Shown: positions 41,556-51,943 of the stretch, in pieces
Numbering within the stretch: position 1 is the first letter of the stretch
Layout of the letters: the number at the start of each line of letters is the position of its first letter
DNA from: Arthrobacter caoxuetaonis
GTDB taxonomy: Bacteria; Actinomycetota; Actinomycetes; Actinomycetales; Micrococcaceae
Direction of reading: 5' to 3'
NCBI RefSeq assembly: GCF_023921125.1
Contig: NZ_CP099466.1
Coordinates: 3,348,001 to 3,412,000, forward strand
DNA length: 64,000 bases
The notes under the pieces: model-generated
The model's database searches: none
What the model was told of the DNA's origin: nothing
The model's input: only the letters and a program-made list of their open reading frames with translations
Position numbers and translations under genes: made by a program

Positions 41556-44051
41556 ATGGCTGAATTCCTATACCGCCTCGGACAGGCCGCCGCCAGGCAC
41601 GCCCGCTCCGTCCTAGCGCTGTGGATCGGGGTGCTGGCCATCTGCGGAATCTCCTTCGCACTCTTCGGCGGCACTCTCTCCACCGCAATCTCGATTCCGA
41701 ACACGCCGACCACCCAGGTCACCGACCGGCTGCAGCAGGAACTGCCGGAGGCGTCCGGCGGCTCCGGCTCGGTGGTCTTCCAGACCGAGGACGGCGCGGA
41801 GTTCACCCCCGAACAGCGGGACGCCATTGCTGCCTTGGTTGAGGACGCCAAGGGCGTGGACGGCGTGGAAAACGCCGTGGATCCCTTCGCCACCGAAGCC
41901 CAGCGCGAAGAGCAGGCCCGCCAGCTCTCCGAGGGCCAGGCGCAGCTGGATGCCGGCCGCACCCAGATCGAGGCGGCCCGCGCAGAACTTGACGCCGGCC
42001 AGGCGCAGCTCGACGCGGCGCGCGCCCAGGCCGAAGCCGCCGGCATGCTGGCCATGGCGCAGCCCCAGCTGGATGCCCAGCAGGCCCAGCTCGATGCCGG
42101 CCGCGCGGAACTCGAAGCGCAGGCGGCCGCGGCCGAAGAGAAGGCACCGCAGCTGGAACAGGGAGCCGCCCTGCTGGACATGGCCTCCAACATCCGGATG
42201 GTGTCGGAAGACGGCAGCACAGCGATCCTGACCGTGGTCTTCGAGGACCCCCAGATGGAGGTCACACAGGAGACGAAGGACGCCCTGGTGGCCGTCTTTG
42301 AAGACGCACCGGTCGACGGCGTCACCACTGACTTCTCCACCGACATCGCCCAGGGCATCCCCAGCATCGTGGGCATCGGCGAGGTTGTTGGCCTGGTCGT
42401 AGCCGCCATCGTGCTGGTCGTTATGCTCGGCACCTTCGTCGGCGCCGGCCTGCCGCTCATTTCTGCACTGATCGGCGTCGGAATCGGCGCCCTCGGCGCA
42501 TTGGCATTCTCCGGCGTCGTCGAAATGATTTCCGTGACGCCCGTGCTCGGCCTGATGCTGGGCCTCGCGGTGGGCATCGACTACACCCTCTTCATCGTCA
42601 ACCGGCACCGCCGCCAGCTGAAGCAGGGCTATGACCTCGAGGAGTCCATCGCCCTGGCCAACGGCACCTCCGGCAACGCCGTCGTCTTCGCCGGCGCCAC
42701 GGTGCTGATCGCCCTGCTGGCCCTGAACATCACCGGCATTCCCTTCCTTGGCCTGATGGGCACAGTCGGTGCTGCCTGCATCGCCATCGCGGTCATGATC
42801 GCCGTGACGCTGACCCCGGCGATGCTGAAGCTCGTCGGCATGCGGATCCTCAGCAAGAAGGAACGCGCGTCGAGCACCGCTGCGGCTGAGGCCCCCCGGC
42901 CCGCAACAGCCCCCGTGAAGCCTATGTCCACTGTGACCGCCGTACTCACCGCACTGGTATCGATTGCTGCCCTGCTGTTCATCGCGGTTCCGTCGCTGGA
43001 CCTGCGCACCGGCCTTCCCGACGGCTCCTCCGAGGCACATGACTCCACGCAGTACCGGGCATACTCCACGCTGTCGGAGAAGTTCGGCGAAGGCCAGAAC
43101 GGCACCCTGCTGGTTGTGGCAGAACTTCCGTCGGAACCGACCGAAGCCGAAGCAACCGAGATCCAGGCCGAGATCGCCGGGATCCTGTTCGAACAGGACG
43201 GCGTTTCCGCAGTAGCCCCGATCGGCTCATCGGAGGACGGCAGCACCGTCGCGTTCCAGGTTGTTCCGGAGGAGGGGCCGACCAGCGAGTCCACCGAGAA
43301 CCTGGTCCACACCCTGCGGGACATGTCTCCGCTGAACGATGAGTACGAGATCGGCGTGGCCGGCACGGCCAGCGGCAACATCGACATTTCGGACAAGCTC
43401 TCCGATGCACTGCCGATCTACCTCGGCGTTGTGGTTGGCCTGTCCCTGCTGATCCTGATCCTGGTGTTCCGGTCCATCTACGTCCCGGTCATCGCCACGC
43501 TCGGCTTCGTCCTGTCCTACTTCGCCGCGCTGGGCGGCGTCGTGGCGATCTACCAGTGGGGCTGGCTTGCCGGTGTCTTCAACGTGGAGACCCCCGGCCC
43601 GATCCTGAACTTCCTGCCAACCATCCTGGTGGGAATCCTGTTCGGGCTGGCCATGGACTACATGCTCTTCATCGGCTCCGGCATGCGTGAGGCGTACGCC
43701 CACGGCGCCCCGTCACGCGTCGCCGTCGTGCAGGGTGTCCGGGCCGGACGGGCCGTGGTCACGGCCGCCGCCATCATCATGGTTTCGGTCTTTGGCGGGT
43801 TCGTCTTCTCGCACAGTGCCATGATCCGTCCGATCGGCTTTGCCCTGGCCTTCGGCGTCCTGCTGGATGCCTTCGTGGTGCGCATGCTGCTGATCCCCGC
43901 CCTGATGCACCTGGCCGGAGACAAAGCCTGGTGGCTGCCGAAGTGGCTGGACAAGATCCTGCCGGACGTCGACGTCGAAGGCGCCTCACTGGAGCGCCGG
44001 CACCCGCACATGGACCACCGGGAACCCGAGCCCGCAAACCACGGCGGCTAA
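41556..44051 (+). CDS. MMPL/RND family transporter
   Basis: 831 residues, about 12 membrane helices in two halves; MMPL landmarks are GLAVGIDYTLFIVNRHRRQL and LFGLAMDYMLFIGSGMREAY. The first extracytoplasmic loop contains a heptad-like stretch (residues about 120-205) with repeated LDAGRTQIEAARAELDAGQ-type units, predicting a long coiled coil that could bridge the periplasm-like space. It exports a lipid, siderophore or drug; the cargo is unknown. AAGGA precedes the ATG. Confidence 0.93.
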   Translation: MAEFLYRLGQAAARHARSVLALWIGVLAICGISFALFGGTLSTAISIPNTPTTQVTDRLQQELPEASGGSGSVVFQTEDGAEFTPEQRDAIAALVEDAKGVDGVENAVDPFATEAQREEQARQLSEGQAQLDAGRTQIEAARAELDAGQAQLDAARAQAEAAGMLAMAQPQLDAQQAQLDAGRAELEAQAAAAEEKAPQLEQGAALLDMASNIRMVSEDGSTAILTVVFEDPQMEVTQETKDALVAVFEDAPVDGVTTDFSTDIAQGIPSIVGIGEVVGLVVAAIVLVVMLGTFVGAGLPLISALIGVGIGALGALAFSGVVEMISVTPVLGLMLGLAVGIDYTLFIVNRHRRQLKQGYDLEESIALANGTSGNAVVFAGATVLIALLALNITGIPFLGLMGTVGAACIAIAVMIAVTLTPAMLKLVGMRILSKKERASSTAAAEAPRPATAPVKPMSTVTAVLTALVSIAALLFIAVPSLDLRTGLPDGSSEAHDSTQYRAYSTLSEKFGEGQNGTLLVVAELPSEPTEAEATEIQAEIAGILFEQDGVSAVAPIGSSEDGSTVAFQVVPEEGPTSESTENLVHTLRDMSPLNDEYEIGVAGTASGNIDISDKLSDALPIYLGVVVGLSLLILILVFRSIYVPVIATLGFVLSYFAALGGVVAIYQWGWLAGVFNVETPGPILNFLPTILVGILFGLAMDYMLFIGSGMREAYAHGAPSRVAVVQGVRAGRAVVTAAAIIMVSVFGGFVFSHSAMIRPIGFALAFGVLLDAFVVRMLLIPALMHLAGDKAWWLPKWLDKILPDVDVEGASLERRHPHMDHREPEPANHGG

Positions 44052-44063
44052 CCGGTCAACTCC

Positions 44064-44108
44064 AAACAGCAGCTGTCCCGGCCCGGCCGGGACAGCTGCT
44101 GTTTTTAT
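44064..44108 (+). terminator. Strong intrinsic terminator after the MMPL gene
   Basis: Perfect 17-18 bp stem (AAACAGCAGCTGTCCCGG with its complement), followed by TTTTTATTT. Confidence 0.95.
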
Positions 44109-44300
44109 TTGGCGTGCGTCATATTCCCGCAACAAATTATGGACTCAGTCAAAGAACCCCCAGCATGTTAATTGGATTGAGTCCATCAATGACTCCAGTC
44201 CAAGTAAGTTCAAGGCGCAGCCACATCCCGGGGAGATCAGCGCGGTGCCGGATTCCACCTCCAGCCGGTCCCCCGCCGCTTATCCAGGGAGATACGTACC

Positions 44301-45449
44301 GTGAACTGCCCCCTCTACGCGCGCGTGCCGGCCCTTGCCGCAGCGACTGCCGCCGCTTTGCTGCTCGGCGCCTGCACCCCCGCCTCATCACCCGACGACG
44401 CCGGCGCCTTCCACGCCTGCCTTGACGGGTCTTCGCTGCAGTTCACGGGGATCTCCACGGACGCCGGCGAACTGTCCTGCGGCCCGGACGAAGTGCCCGT
44501 GTCCTGGCTGGCGGCCGGCCCGGCGGACGATGCGCCGCAGGTGGACGCCACTGCCAAGCCAGCGGGCCCGGAAAGAGGGGAAAGAGGGGAAAAAGGGGAG
44601 AAAGGCGAACCGGGAGATAAAGGTGACGACGGCGCCCCCGGACAGAACGGGCTCACCGGCCCTTCCGGCCCGGCAGGGGCAGCAGGGCCGGCAGGTGCCG
44701 CCGGGCCGGCAGGTGCCGCCGGGGCAGCAGGGCTTCCAGGACGGGATGGAAACAGCATCCGCAGCGGTTCCGGACTGCCCGCCGCAGCTCTGGGTATCGA
44801 CGGTGATTTTTACCTCGATACCGCCAGCTTCGTGGTCTACGGGCCCAAGACCGGCGGGGCGTGGCCGCTCGGCACACAAAGTCTGGTGGGACCACAGGGG
44901 CCGATGGGCGCCCAAGGGGCGCCGGGCATCCAGGGGCCTGCAGGCGCCGAAGGATTACAGGGAGTTAAGGGCGACACCGGCGATACCGGACCCATCGGGC
45001 CAGCCGGACCACAGGGACCCGAAGGTGCTGCAGGGCCGGTCGGACCGCAGGGGCCACAGGGCCCCCCGGGTCCCGCAGGGGCCGGGACGGTCTTCGTCAG
45101 TTTCCTGCCCGGCACCATAGATCCCGCAGCTTTCACCGACGGTGCGGGTTACTTCCCGATCGCCGGCTCGGTGGCTCCCTCCAGCTCGCGAGCCGCTAAC
45201 GAAATTCGACTGCCGCGCGCGGGGACCATCACCGAGATGAGAGTCGAGATGACGGAACGGACCAGCAGCATCGATGTGTACCTCGTCCGTGACGGCCTGT
45301 TCCAACCCCTCATGTCCTGCACGACTACCTCCCAATGTGGGCGCACTGGATCGCTGGCCGTGGCGCAGAACCAGAAACTCGTCCTGTGGGTTCGCGGCTT
45401 GGGGCCCGCCCCCATTGAGAACCTGCGCGTATCACTGCTCTTCGAGTAG
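44301..45449 (+). CDS. Collagen-like lipoprotein with C-terminal beta domain
   Basis: 382 residues from GTG 44301 (AGGGAGA upstream). Lipobox LLLGAC with Cys-25. A Cys-containing head (residues 30-85) is followed by two Gly-X-Y triple-helix blocks (about residues 88-150 and 195-265), split by a short domain reading DGDFYLDTASFVVYGPKTGG, a motif common in bacterial collagen-like proteins. The last 115 residues look like a beta sandwich. Surface-anchored; likely adhesive or structural. The segment 44109-44300 before it is less GC-rich and should hold its promoter; a weak TGGACTCA inverted repeat lies there. Confidence 0.9.
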   Translation: MNCPLYARVPALAAATAAALLLGACTPASSPDDAGAFHACLDGSSLQFTGISTDAGELSCGPDEVPVSWLAAGPADDAPQVDATAKPAGPERGERGEKGEKGEPGDKGDDGAPGQNGLTGPSGPAGAAGPAGAAGPAGAAGAAGLPGRDGNSIRSGSGLPAAALGIDGDFYLDTASFVVYGPKTGGAWPLGTQSLVGPQGPMGAQGAPGIQGPAGAEGLQGVKGDTGDTGPIGPAGPQGPEGAAGPVGPQGPQGPPGPAGAGTVFVSFLPGTIDPAAFTDGAGYFPIAGSVAPSSSRAANEIRLPRAGTITEMRVEMTERTSSIDVYLVRDGLFQPLMSCTTTSQCGRTGSLAVAQNQKLVLWVRGLGPAPIENLRVSLLFE

Positions 45450-45461
45450 GGCAGCCGTCTC

Positions 45462-46850
45462 CTAGATGGCCTTGCCCGGGTTGAGGATGCCCAGCGGGTC
45501 CAGTGCCTGCCGGATGGTGTGCATGACTTCCAGCGAGACGTCGCCAAGCTCTTCCTGCAGCCAGTCCCGCTTGAGCAGGCCAATGCCGTGCTCTCCGGTG
45601 AGGGTTCCGCCCAGGGACTTGGCGAGGTGGAACATCTCCCCGAGGGCGACCTTGGGCGGTCCTTCCGTCACGGACTCTTCGGGATCCATCACGATCATGG
45701 GGTGCAGGTTACCGTCCGAGGCATGGGCAATCGTGAAGATCCGCACCCCGGTGCGTTCGGCGATCGCTTCAAGCCCGGAGACGACGTCGGCCAGCTTCCC
45801 GCGCGGCACCCCAACGTCCCCGATCGATACCCGGCCCAGCTTTTCCAGCGATGGGATGGCTTCCCGGCGGGCCGTGACGAGCGCTGCAGCCTGCTCGTCG
45901 TCGACCGCCCGTTCACAGATACCAAAGGGTGAGACGGCGTCCATCACCACGTCCTGCTCCAGGAACGCGCCGTGCCCGTCGGTCTGGACCAGCAGGAAGG
46001 ATGCGCCGCGGGAACGGTAGTCGGTGCCCAGCGCGGCGTCGACCGCTTCCAGGGTCTGTCCGTCCATCAGCTCCATCATGGAGGGCTGGATGCGAGCCGC
46101 CACCACGGCCGACGCCGCCCGGGCCGCCTGCTCCACATTCGGGAAGAAGGCGGCAACCGTGGCGGTCTGCACAGGCAGCGGGCGCAGCCGCAGCGTTGCC
46201 TCGACGACGATGCCGAGCGTGCCTTCGGAACCGATCATCAAGGCGTTGAGGTCATAGCCGCTGACTCCCTTGATGGTTTCCCGTCCGGTGCGCAGTTCGC
46301 GTCCGTCAGCAAGGATGACCCGCAGGGCCAGCACAGCCTCACGGGTGACGCCGTACTTGGCGCAGCGCATACCCCCGGCATTGGTGGCGATGTTCCCGCC
46401 GATCGAGCAGATGGCGGTGCTGGCCGGGTCCGGAGCGTAGAACAGACCGTATTGGCCGGCAGCGGCGTTCAATTCGGCATTGAGGACGCCCGGTTGCACG
46501 ACGGCGAGCTGCTCCTCGGGATCGATGCGCAGGATTTGGTTCATACCGGAGACATCGAGGACGATTTCGCCCTGCCGGGCTGAGGAGGCTCCGGCCAGTC
46601 CGGTTCCGGCTCCGCGCGGAACCACCGGCACGCGGTGGGCGGTGGCCCGGCGCAGGACTTCCGCCACTTCCCCGGCGTCCTGGGCAAAGACCACTCCTTC
46701 CGGGAGGCTGGCAGCAACAAAGCCTGAACGGTCGGTGCTGGCTTTCAACCGGTCCTCGTGCTCCACGGAAGACCGGGCTGCTGCGCTGAGTACTGCAGCA
46801 TGCCCTTCCGCAAAGGTGGTTCCGGGTGCGTTCAGGGACTCGGTGCTCAC
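45462..46850 (-). CDS. GlcD-type FAD-linked oxidase (D-lactate/glycolate dehydrogenase)
   Basis: 462 residues, VAO family. FAD loops: VVPRGAGTGLAGAS, GNIATNAGGMRCAKYGV and GVSGYDLNALMIGSEGTLGIV; the C-terminus has AHASDGNLHPMI and GEHGIGLLKRDWL. It oxidises D-lactate or glycolate. GTG 46850 has AGGAGA 4-5 nt upstream. It follows a lactate permease by 22 bp, so lactate is the likely substrate. Confidence 0.9.
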   Translation of the reverse strand: MSTESLNAPGTTFAEGHAAVLSAAARSSVEHEDRLKASTDRSGFVAASLPEGVVFAQDAGEVAEVLRRATAHRVPVVPRGAGTGLAGASSARQGEIVLDVSGMNQILRIDPEEQLAVVQPGVLNAELNAAAGQYGLFYAPDPASTAICSIGGNIATNAGGMRCAKYGVTREAVLALRVILADGRELRTGRETIKGVSGYDLNALMIGSEGTLGIVVEATLRLRPLPVQTATVAAFFPNVEQAARAASAVVAARIQPSMMELMDGQTLEAVDAALGTDYRSRGASFLLVQTDGHGAFLEQDVVMDAVSPFGICERAVDDEQAAALVTARREAIPSLEKLGRVSIGDVGVPRGKLADVVSGLEAIAERTGVRIFTIAHASDGNLHPMIVMDPEESVTEGPPKVALGEMFHLAKSLGGTLTGEHGIGLLKRDWLQEELGDVSLEVMHTIRQALDPLGILNPGKAI

Positions 46851-46872
46851 AGACTCTCCTTGCATTGGCAAC

Positions 46873-48681
46873 TTACGGAACCATCCAGCCGAGCACCGGC
46901 GTGGACTGCAGCCAGATCAGCAGGGTCATCAGGACCAGCAGCCCCAGGGACCAGCCGATCAGCTTGCGCAGCAGCGTACCTTCCACCCCGTTGAGGCCCA
47001 CTGCGGCTGCCGCAATGGCCAGGTTCTGCAGCGACAGCATCTTGCCCAGCACGCCGGCGGAGGAGTTCGACGCCGCCATCAGGGTGGGTGAGAGCCCGGT
47101 CTCCTCGGCGGCGGCCACCTGCAGCTGGCCGAACAGTGAGTTCGAGGACGTGTCCGAGCCGGTCAGCGCCACGCCGATCCAGCCCAGCAGAGGTGAAAGC
47201 AGGGCAAAGAAGCCGCCGGCGGAGGCGAGCGCGACGCCCAGGGTGGTGGTCTGCCCGGACAGGTTCATCACAAAGGACAGGGCCAGCACCGAACACACCG
47301 TGACAATCGTCCAGCGCAGGGTCTTCAGGGTGGCCCCGTAGATCCGCACGCCCTTGGCCGGGGCGATGCGGTACAGGATCATCGTCAGGATGCCGGAGAT
47401 CAGCAGCAGCGTGCCGGTGGCCTTGAGGTGGTCGAAGCGCAGGTTCTGGGCTCCCACCGGATCGCCGGAGGAGTTCACCACGTCCAGGCCCGGCCAGTGG
47501 AACGTCACCCCGCCCACCTGTGTCAGCCACGCCTTGATCGGCGGAATCTGCGCGAGCGAGAAGACCACAATGATGATCAGGTACGGAGCAACAGAGAGCC
47601 ACACGCTGCGGGCAGCCGGACGGGTGTTATCCCGCGGTTCCTGCGGATTGCCTTCAGCATCGAGGCCTCCCCCGGTAGGGATGCCGGAGCCGCTCTTTTC
47701 CTGCCCCTGGCCGTCTCCGGCCCCGCCGGATTCACTGCTCCCGGTTGTTTTGGTAAGGGTGTCCGAACCTTCGCCGCCGACGGCGGCGGTGCTGCTGCGG
47801 ACACCGGCGGCGTCGTCGTTCATTGACTCCCCGGACATGCCGATCAGTTCCTTCGGCTGCCAGACCCGGAGCATCAGCAGCACGGCAATGACTGTGGCCA
47901 CTGCGGCGACCACGTCAGTCAGCTCCACCACGAAAAAGTTCGAGGCCACGAACTGGGCCAGTCCGAACACGAAGCCGGCCACAAGGGCCACCGGCCAGGT
48001 CTGCCGCACCCCGCGTCTGCCGTCCACGATGAAGACCAGGATCAGCGGCACCACCAAGGCAATGAAGGGTGTCTGCCGGCCAGTCATGGAGGAGAGTTCC
48101 TGCAGCGGAATGCCGGTAACTCCGTTCAGGGCGATAATCGGAGCGGCCATGGCCCCGAACGCCACCGGCGCAGTGTTGGCCAGGAGCGCCACAATCGCCG
48201 ACTTCAGCGGTTTCATGCCGGCGGCCATGAGCATGGCTGCGGCGATGGCCACCGGGGCGCCGAATCCGGCCAGGGACTCCAGCAGCGCGCCGAAACAGAA
48301 CGCGATCAGGATGGAGAGGATCCGCAGGTCATCGGAAATGGACCGGATGGTGCGTCCCAGCACATCAAACCACGGTGTGGCAACCGTGAGGTTGTAGATC
48401 CACAGGGCGTTGATGAGGATCCAGAGGATCGGGAAAACGGCGTAGAACGCGCCCAGCGCGGTGGCGGAGAGGGTCTGGTCCAGCGGCATGCCCCAGCCGA
48501 AGAGGGCCAGCAGGATGGAGAGAACCAGGGAAATAATGCCGGCCTGGTACGCCTTGAGCCGGAAAACCCCCAGCATCACAAACAACAGGAGCAGTGGAAG
48601 GGCGGCGAGGATGGCGGAAAGCACCAGGGAATCGCCGATTGGATCAAGGACCTGTTCATACTGCGCTGCTGGAAGATGCAC
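46873..48681 (-). CDS. lctP: L-lactate permease (LctP family)
   Basis: 602 residues with about 13 membrane helices. LctP landmarks: [39 protein letters not shown] and [19 protein letters not shown] roughly 75-residue Gly/Ser/Thr/Asn-rich insert (residues 285-360) separates the two halves and is longer than in Escherichia coli LctP. GTG start with GGGG 5 nt upstream. Takes up lactate or glycolate for the downstream oxidase. Confidence 0.93.
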   Translation of the reverse strand: MHLPAAQYEQVLDPIGDSLVLSAILAALPLLLLFVMLGVFRLKAYQAGIISLVLSILLALFGWGMPLDQTLSATALGAFYAVFPILWILINALWIYNLTVATPWFDVLGRTIRSISDDLRILSILIAFCFGALLESLAGFGAPVAIAAAMLMAAGMKPLKSAIVALLANTAPVAFGAMAAPIIALNGVTGIPLQELSSMTGRQTPFIALVVPLILVFIVDGRRGVRQTWPVALVAGFVFGLAQFVASNFFVVELTDVVAAVATVIAVLLMLRVWQPKELIGMSGESMNDDAAGVRSSTAAVGGEGSDTLTKTTGSSESGGAGDGQGQEKSGSGIPTGGGLDAEGNPQEPRDNTRPAARSVWLSVAPYLIIIVVFSLAQIPPIKAWLTQVGGVTFHWPGLDVVNSSGDPVGAQNLRFDHLKATGTLLLISGILTMILYRIAPAKGVRIYGATLKTLRWTIVTVCSVLALSFVMNLSGQTTTLGVALASAGGFFALLSPLLGWIGVALTGSDTSSNSLFGQLQVAAAEETGLSPTLMAASNSSAGVLGKMLSLQNLAIAAAAVGLNGVEGTLLRKLIGWSLGLLVLMTLLIWLQSTPVLGWMVP

Positions 48682-48875
48682 AAAAACCCCTTTGTTTTTG
48701 CCGGACCGGATTTCCCCGGTCCTGCTGGTGCATAAGTTGGGTAGACCCTAGGCCCGAGGGTTCGGCACGGTCAACGGTGCAGCCCTGCCCTTTTTCCCAA
48801 GAGAGCACAAACTGCCCTTTTCAGCATGAAAACGAACATTTTCCGCGCTTTCCATGGTTGGGGCAGGATATGTTC

Positions 48876-49631
48876 ATGGGTTTGGATCATTCACTTCGTA
48901 CGGCTGTCATCACCGGCGCGGGCTCAGGCATCGGCCGGGCCACGGCCAGGGCGTTCCTCGGAGCCGGCTGGCAGGTTGTGCTGGCGGGCCGCCGGGAAGC
49001 GGCGCTGCAGGAGACGGCCGACGGCGATGCCCGCGCGTTAGTGGTGCCTGCGGACGTCACCCGGCCCGACGACGTCGAACACCTCTTCCGGAGCGCCGCT
49101 GAAACCTTCGGCCGCGTGGACGTGCTGTTTAACAACGCGGGGAGCTTCGGCCCCTCCGGATCCGTGGACCAGGTCAGCCTGGACGACTGGAACACCACCA
49201 TCGCCGTGAACCTCACCGGCACCATGCTCTGTGCCGCTGCGGCGGTGCGGCAAATGAAAGCGCAGGATCCACAGGGCGGACGGATCATCAACAACGGTTC
49301 CCTTTCCGCCATCGCCCCGCGCCCGCTCGCAGCTGCCTACACCGCCACGAAGCACGCCGTCACGGGACTGACGAAATCCATTGACCTGGACGGACGGACC
49401 TACGGGATCAGCTGCGCCCAGATCGACATCGGCAATGCCGCCACCGGATTGCTGGCGGGCATCACCACCGGCGGGGCGCTCCAGCCTGACGGGAGCCGCA
49501 GGGTGGAACCGACATTCCCTGCGGAAGAGGCGGCTCGCACGGTGCTGTTCATGGCCGAGCTGCCGGCGTCGGCCAATCCCGGATCCGTGGTTCTGACCGC
49601 GGCCGGAATGCCGTACCTGGGCCGGGGCTAG
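48876..49631 (+). CDS. SDR family oxidoreductase
   Basis: 251 residues. Classical [34 protein letters not shown] (catalytic Ser) and [13 protein letters not shown] 48876 gives 8 nt spacing from GGGGCAGG; ATG 48870 in frame is an alternative. Divergent from lctP and convergent with the Ala/Gly symporter. Substrate unknown. Confidence 0.88.
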   Translation: MGLDHSLRTAVITGAGSGIGRATARAFLGAGWQVVLAGRREAALQETADGDARALVVPADVTRPDDVEHLFRSAAETFGRVDVLFNNAGSFGPSGSVDQVSLDDWNTTIAVNLTGTMLCAAAAVRQMKAQDPQGGRIINNGSLSAIAPRPLAAAYTATKHAVTGLTKSIDLDGRTYGISCAQIDIGNAATGLLAGITTGGALQPDGSRRVEPTFPAEEAARTVLFMAELPASANPGSVVLTAAGMPYLGRG

Positions 49632-49640
49632 GACAAACGC

Positions 49641-51206
49641 TTACCGCACCGGGGCCGCATCCTCAATGTCCTCGTCGTCGATCCCCAGGATGTCCAGCTT
49701 CCCGCTCTTGCGGTCGGCCAGGTAGGCCTTCATCTCCCGCTTGATCACCGGCAGGAGCAGGTACACCCCGAGCAGGTTTACGAAGGCGCAAATGAACAGG
49801 GCCGCGTCGGTGAAGGAAATGACCTGGCTGAAGGAGAGGATGCAGCCGGCCACGGTGAAGGTCAGGAAGATGACCTTGTAGGCGATTTCCCGCTTCCGGC
49901 CCCGGCCGAAGAGGTACTCCCAGGCTTTGAGTCCGTAGTAGGACCACGTGATCAGGGTGGAGTAGGCAAACAGTGCGACGGCGACGGCCAGCACGATCGG
50001 GAACCACGGCAGCACGGTGGCAAACGCGTCGGAGGTGAGGATAACGCCGTCGGGAGCTCCACCGCCGCCCTGCACCTGATCGATGCCTGCCTGCAGGCTG
50101 GGGGCTCCGGCCATGACGATCGCCAGGGCGGTCATGGTGCAGATCAGCACCGTATCCACGAGCGGTTCGAACATCGCCACGAAGCCCTCGCTGACGGGAC
50201 GGCGGGTCTTGACTGCCGAGTGCGCAATCGCGGCCGAGCCGACCCCGGCTTCGTTCGAGAAGGATGCCCGCTGGAAACCGACAATCATGACGCCGAGGAT
50301 TCCGCCGGCGAAGCCCTCCGGCCGGAAAGCACCCTCGATAATGGCGCCGAAGGCAGCGGGGACGTTCTCGAGGTTCACGGCAATCACCGCACCGCAGGCC
50401 AGGATGTAGATCGCCGCCATGGCCGGAACCAGCTTGGACGTGGTGGCGCCGATGGACTTGATGCCACCCAGGATGACGACGGCGACGAGGACGGCGAGGA
50501 TCAGGCCGAAGAGAAGTGCGGCGCCGTCCGAGCCCATAAGGCCATCCTCGCCACCGGTGGCGTTGCGGACCTGGGCGAAAGTCTGGTTGGCCTGGAACAT
50601 GTTGCCGCCGGCGACGCCGAACAGCAGGATCGCCACGGCGAAGACGCCGGTCAGCACCTTGGCGGGGAGCGAACCGAAACGTTGAAAGGCGACGGGAAGG
50701 TATTTGAAGGGGCCGCCGCTGACCGTGCCGTCCTCGTGGACCTCCCGGTACTTGACCCCCAGGGTGCATTCGGCGAACTTCGTGGCCATGCCCAGCAGCC
50801 CGGCAAGGATCATCCAGAACGTGGCTCCGGGTCCGCCCAGTGCCATTGCCGCTCCGACGCCGGCGATGTTGCCCAGGCCCACCGTGCCGGACAGCGCGGA
50901 GGTGAGTGCCTGGAAGTGCGGCACTTCTCCGGGGTCCTCCTTGGTGGAGAACTTGCCGCGGACCACCTCAGCGGAGACCCGAAGACCGCGGAATTGGATG
51001 AAACCGAAATAGCAGGTGATCACCACTCCGGCAATGATCAGCCAGGCTACAACGATCGGGAAGCTGAAGTCCCCGATGGTCAGCGGGAAGAAGACAATGT
51101 CATTGAATGCCGTGGCAATGGGTTCCATGAACCCATTCACGGAGGTGTCTATGATGCCGAGGATCCCGGAATCGGGTGCCAGCGGGACAGGAATACTTGC
51201 GGCCAT
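49641..51206 (-). CDS. Alanine/glycine:cation symporter (AGCS family)
   Basis: 521 residues, about 11 membrane helices. Signature GTVGLGNIAGVGAAMALGGPG and NEAGVGSAAIAHSA. Imports alanine or glycine with Na+ or H+. Good GGAGG ribosome site. Its place near the glycine cleavage operon suggests glycine supply. No riboswitch is seen before it. Confidence 0.93.
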   Translation of the reverse strand: MAASIPVPLAPDSGILGIIDTSVNGFMEPIATAFNDIVFFPLTIGDFSFPIVVAWLIIAGVVITCYFGFIQFRGLRVSAEVVRGKFSTKEDPGEVPHFQALTSALSGTVGLGNIAGVGAAMALGGPGATFWMILAGLLGMATKFAECTLGVKYREVHEDGTVSGGPFKYLPVAFQRFGSLPAKVLTGVFAVAILLFGVAGGNMFQANQTFAQVRNATGGEDGLMGSDGAALLFGLILAVLVAVVILGGIKSIGATTSKLVPAMAAIYILACGAVIAVNLENVPAAFGAIIEGAFRPEGFAGGILGVMIVGFQRASFSNEAGVGSAAIAHSAVKTRRPVSEGFVAMFEPLVDTVLICTMTALAIVMAGAPSLQAGIDQVQGGGGAPDGVILTSDAFATVLPWFPIVLAVAVALFAYSTLITWSYYGLKAWEYLFGRGRKREIAYKVIFLTFTVAGCILSFSQVISFTDAALFICAFVNLLGVYLLLPVIKREMKAYLADRKSGKLDILGIDDEDIEDAAPVR

Positions 51207-51311
51207 GCGGCACCTCCGGAACTAGTAAGCAAGCTGAGTTAACTGCAGTACAGCTTTACCTAAGTCCCACGGGTAACACAAATCACACCCCAGGCGCTCT
51301 GTGAACGCTGG

Positions 51312-51731
51312 CTAGGAGCGGGCCTTCCGGGTCTCTTTCTCATTGGCCTTCTGGATGGCATTGACCAGCTCACCCTTGGTCATCCGGGAGCGGCCGGTGA
51401 TGTCCAGCCGGGACGCGACGCCGTAAAGGTGTTCCTTGGTGGCGTTGGCATCCACACCCCCTGCGGTCGGGGCGCTGGATTTCCGGCCCTGCTCGGCTTT
51501 CTTGTCCGACGGGCCGCTGGCTTCCTTGGGTTCCCAGTGGTCGCCGACCTTCTCATACGTGTGCTTCAGCGACGCATACGCCGTCTGTGCAGCGCGCTGC
51601 TCGTCGCCGTACTCTTCGAGCGCTGAGTCATAGGTCTTGGCGAACGTGTCCTGCGCCTTCTTCTCCGAGCGTTCCAGGGTGGAGGGCAGTTCGCTCTTCT
51701 TCGCGGTACCGGCCTTGGTGGTCTTGGGCAT
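51312..51731 (-). CDS. ChaB-like protein with a Rho-N/SAP-like C-terminal motif
   Basis: 139 residues. Residues 10-65 match ChaB (LPSTLERSEKKAQDTFAKTY and AAQTAYASLKHTYEKVGDHW). After a linker, residues 95-135 (KEHLYGVASRLDITGRSRMTKGELV) resemble the Rho N-terminal helical domain. Very basic, so nucleic acid binding is plausible. ATG overlaps the preceding gene stop (TAATG). Confidence 0.82.
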   Translation of the reverse strand: MPKTTKAGTAKKSELPSTLERSEKKAQDTFAKTYDSALEEYGDEQRAAQTAYASLKHTYEKVGDHWEPKEASGPSDKKAEQGRKSSAPTAGGVDANATKEHLYGVASRLDITGRSRMTKGELVNAIQKANEKETRKARS

Positions 51732-51943
51732 TACTCATCCCCTTCCGGCGGGGCGGTGTCCGTGTCCGTGGCGGTGCCCATGGCCTCCTGGACTTCGACG
51801 CTGTCCGTGTCATCCGCGAGCGGTTCCGGCTGGCGCCATTCCTGGGCGTGGCCAGGGACGGCGTTGCGGGTGAGGTCCCGGGTTTCGTGCTTCATTTCCT
51901 CATCCATGCGGCGCCCGTGGGTGCTGTTTCCGCGTTCGGCCAT
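51731..51943 (-). CDS. Small acidic/His-containing hypothetical protein (70 aa)
   Basis: Good AAGGAAAG ribosome site and direct translational coupling to the ChaB-like gene. Polar, with a basic N-terminal half and an acidic Thr/Asp-rich C-terminal half; no hydrophobic segment. I recognise no family. Such ChaB partners may act together, but this is inference. Confidence 0.7.
   Translation of the reverse strand: MAERGNSTHGRRMDEEMKHETRDLTRNAVPGHAQEWRQPEPLADDTDSVEVQEAMGTATDTDTAPPEGDE

Noticed and set aside
44140..44186. TGGACTCA inverted repeat before the collagen-like gene as an operator
   Set aside because: Only 8 bp pair and the loop is about 30 nt; this is weak evidence.
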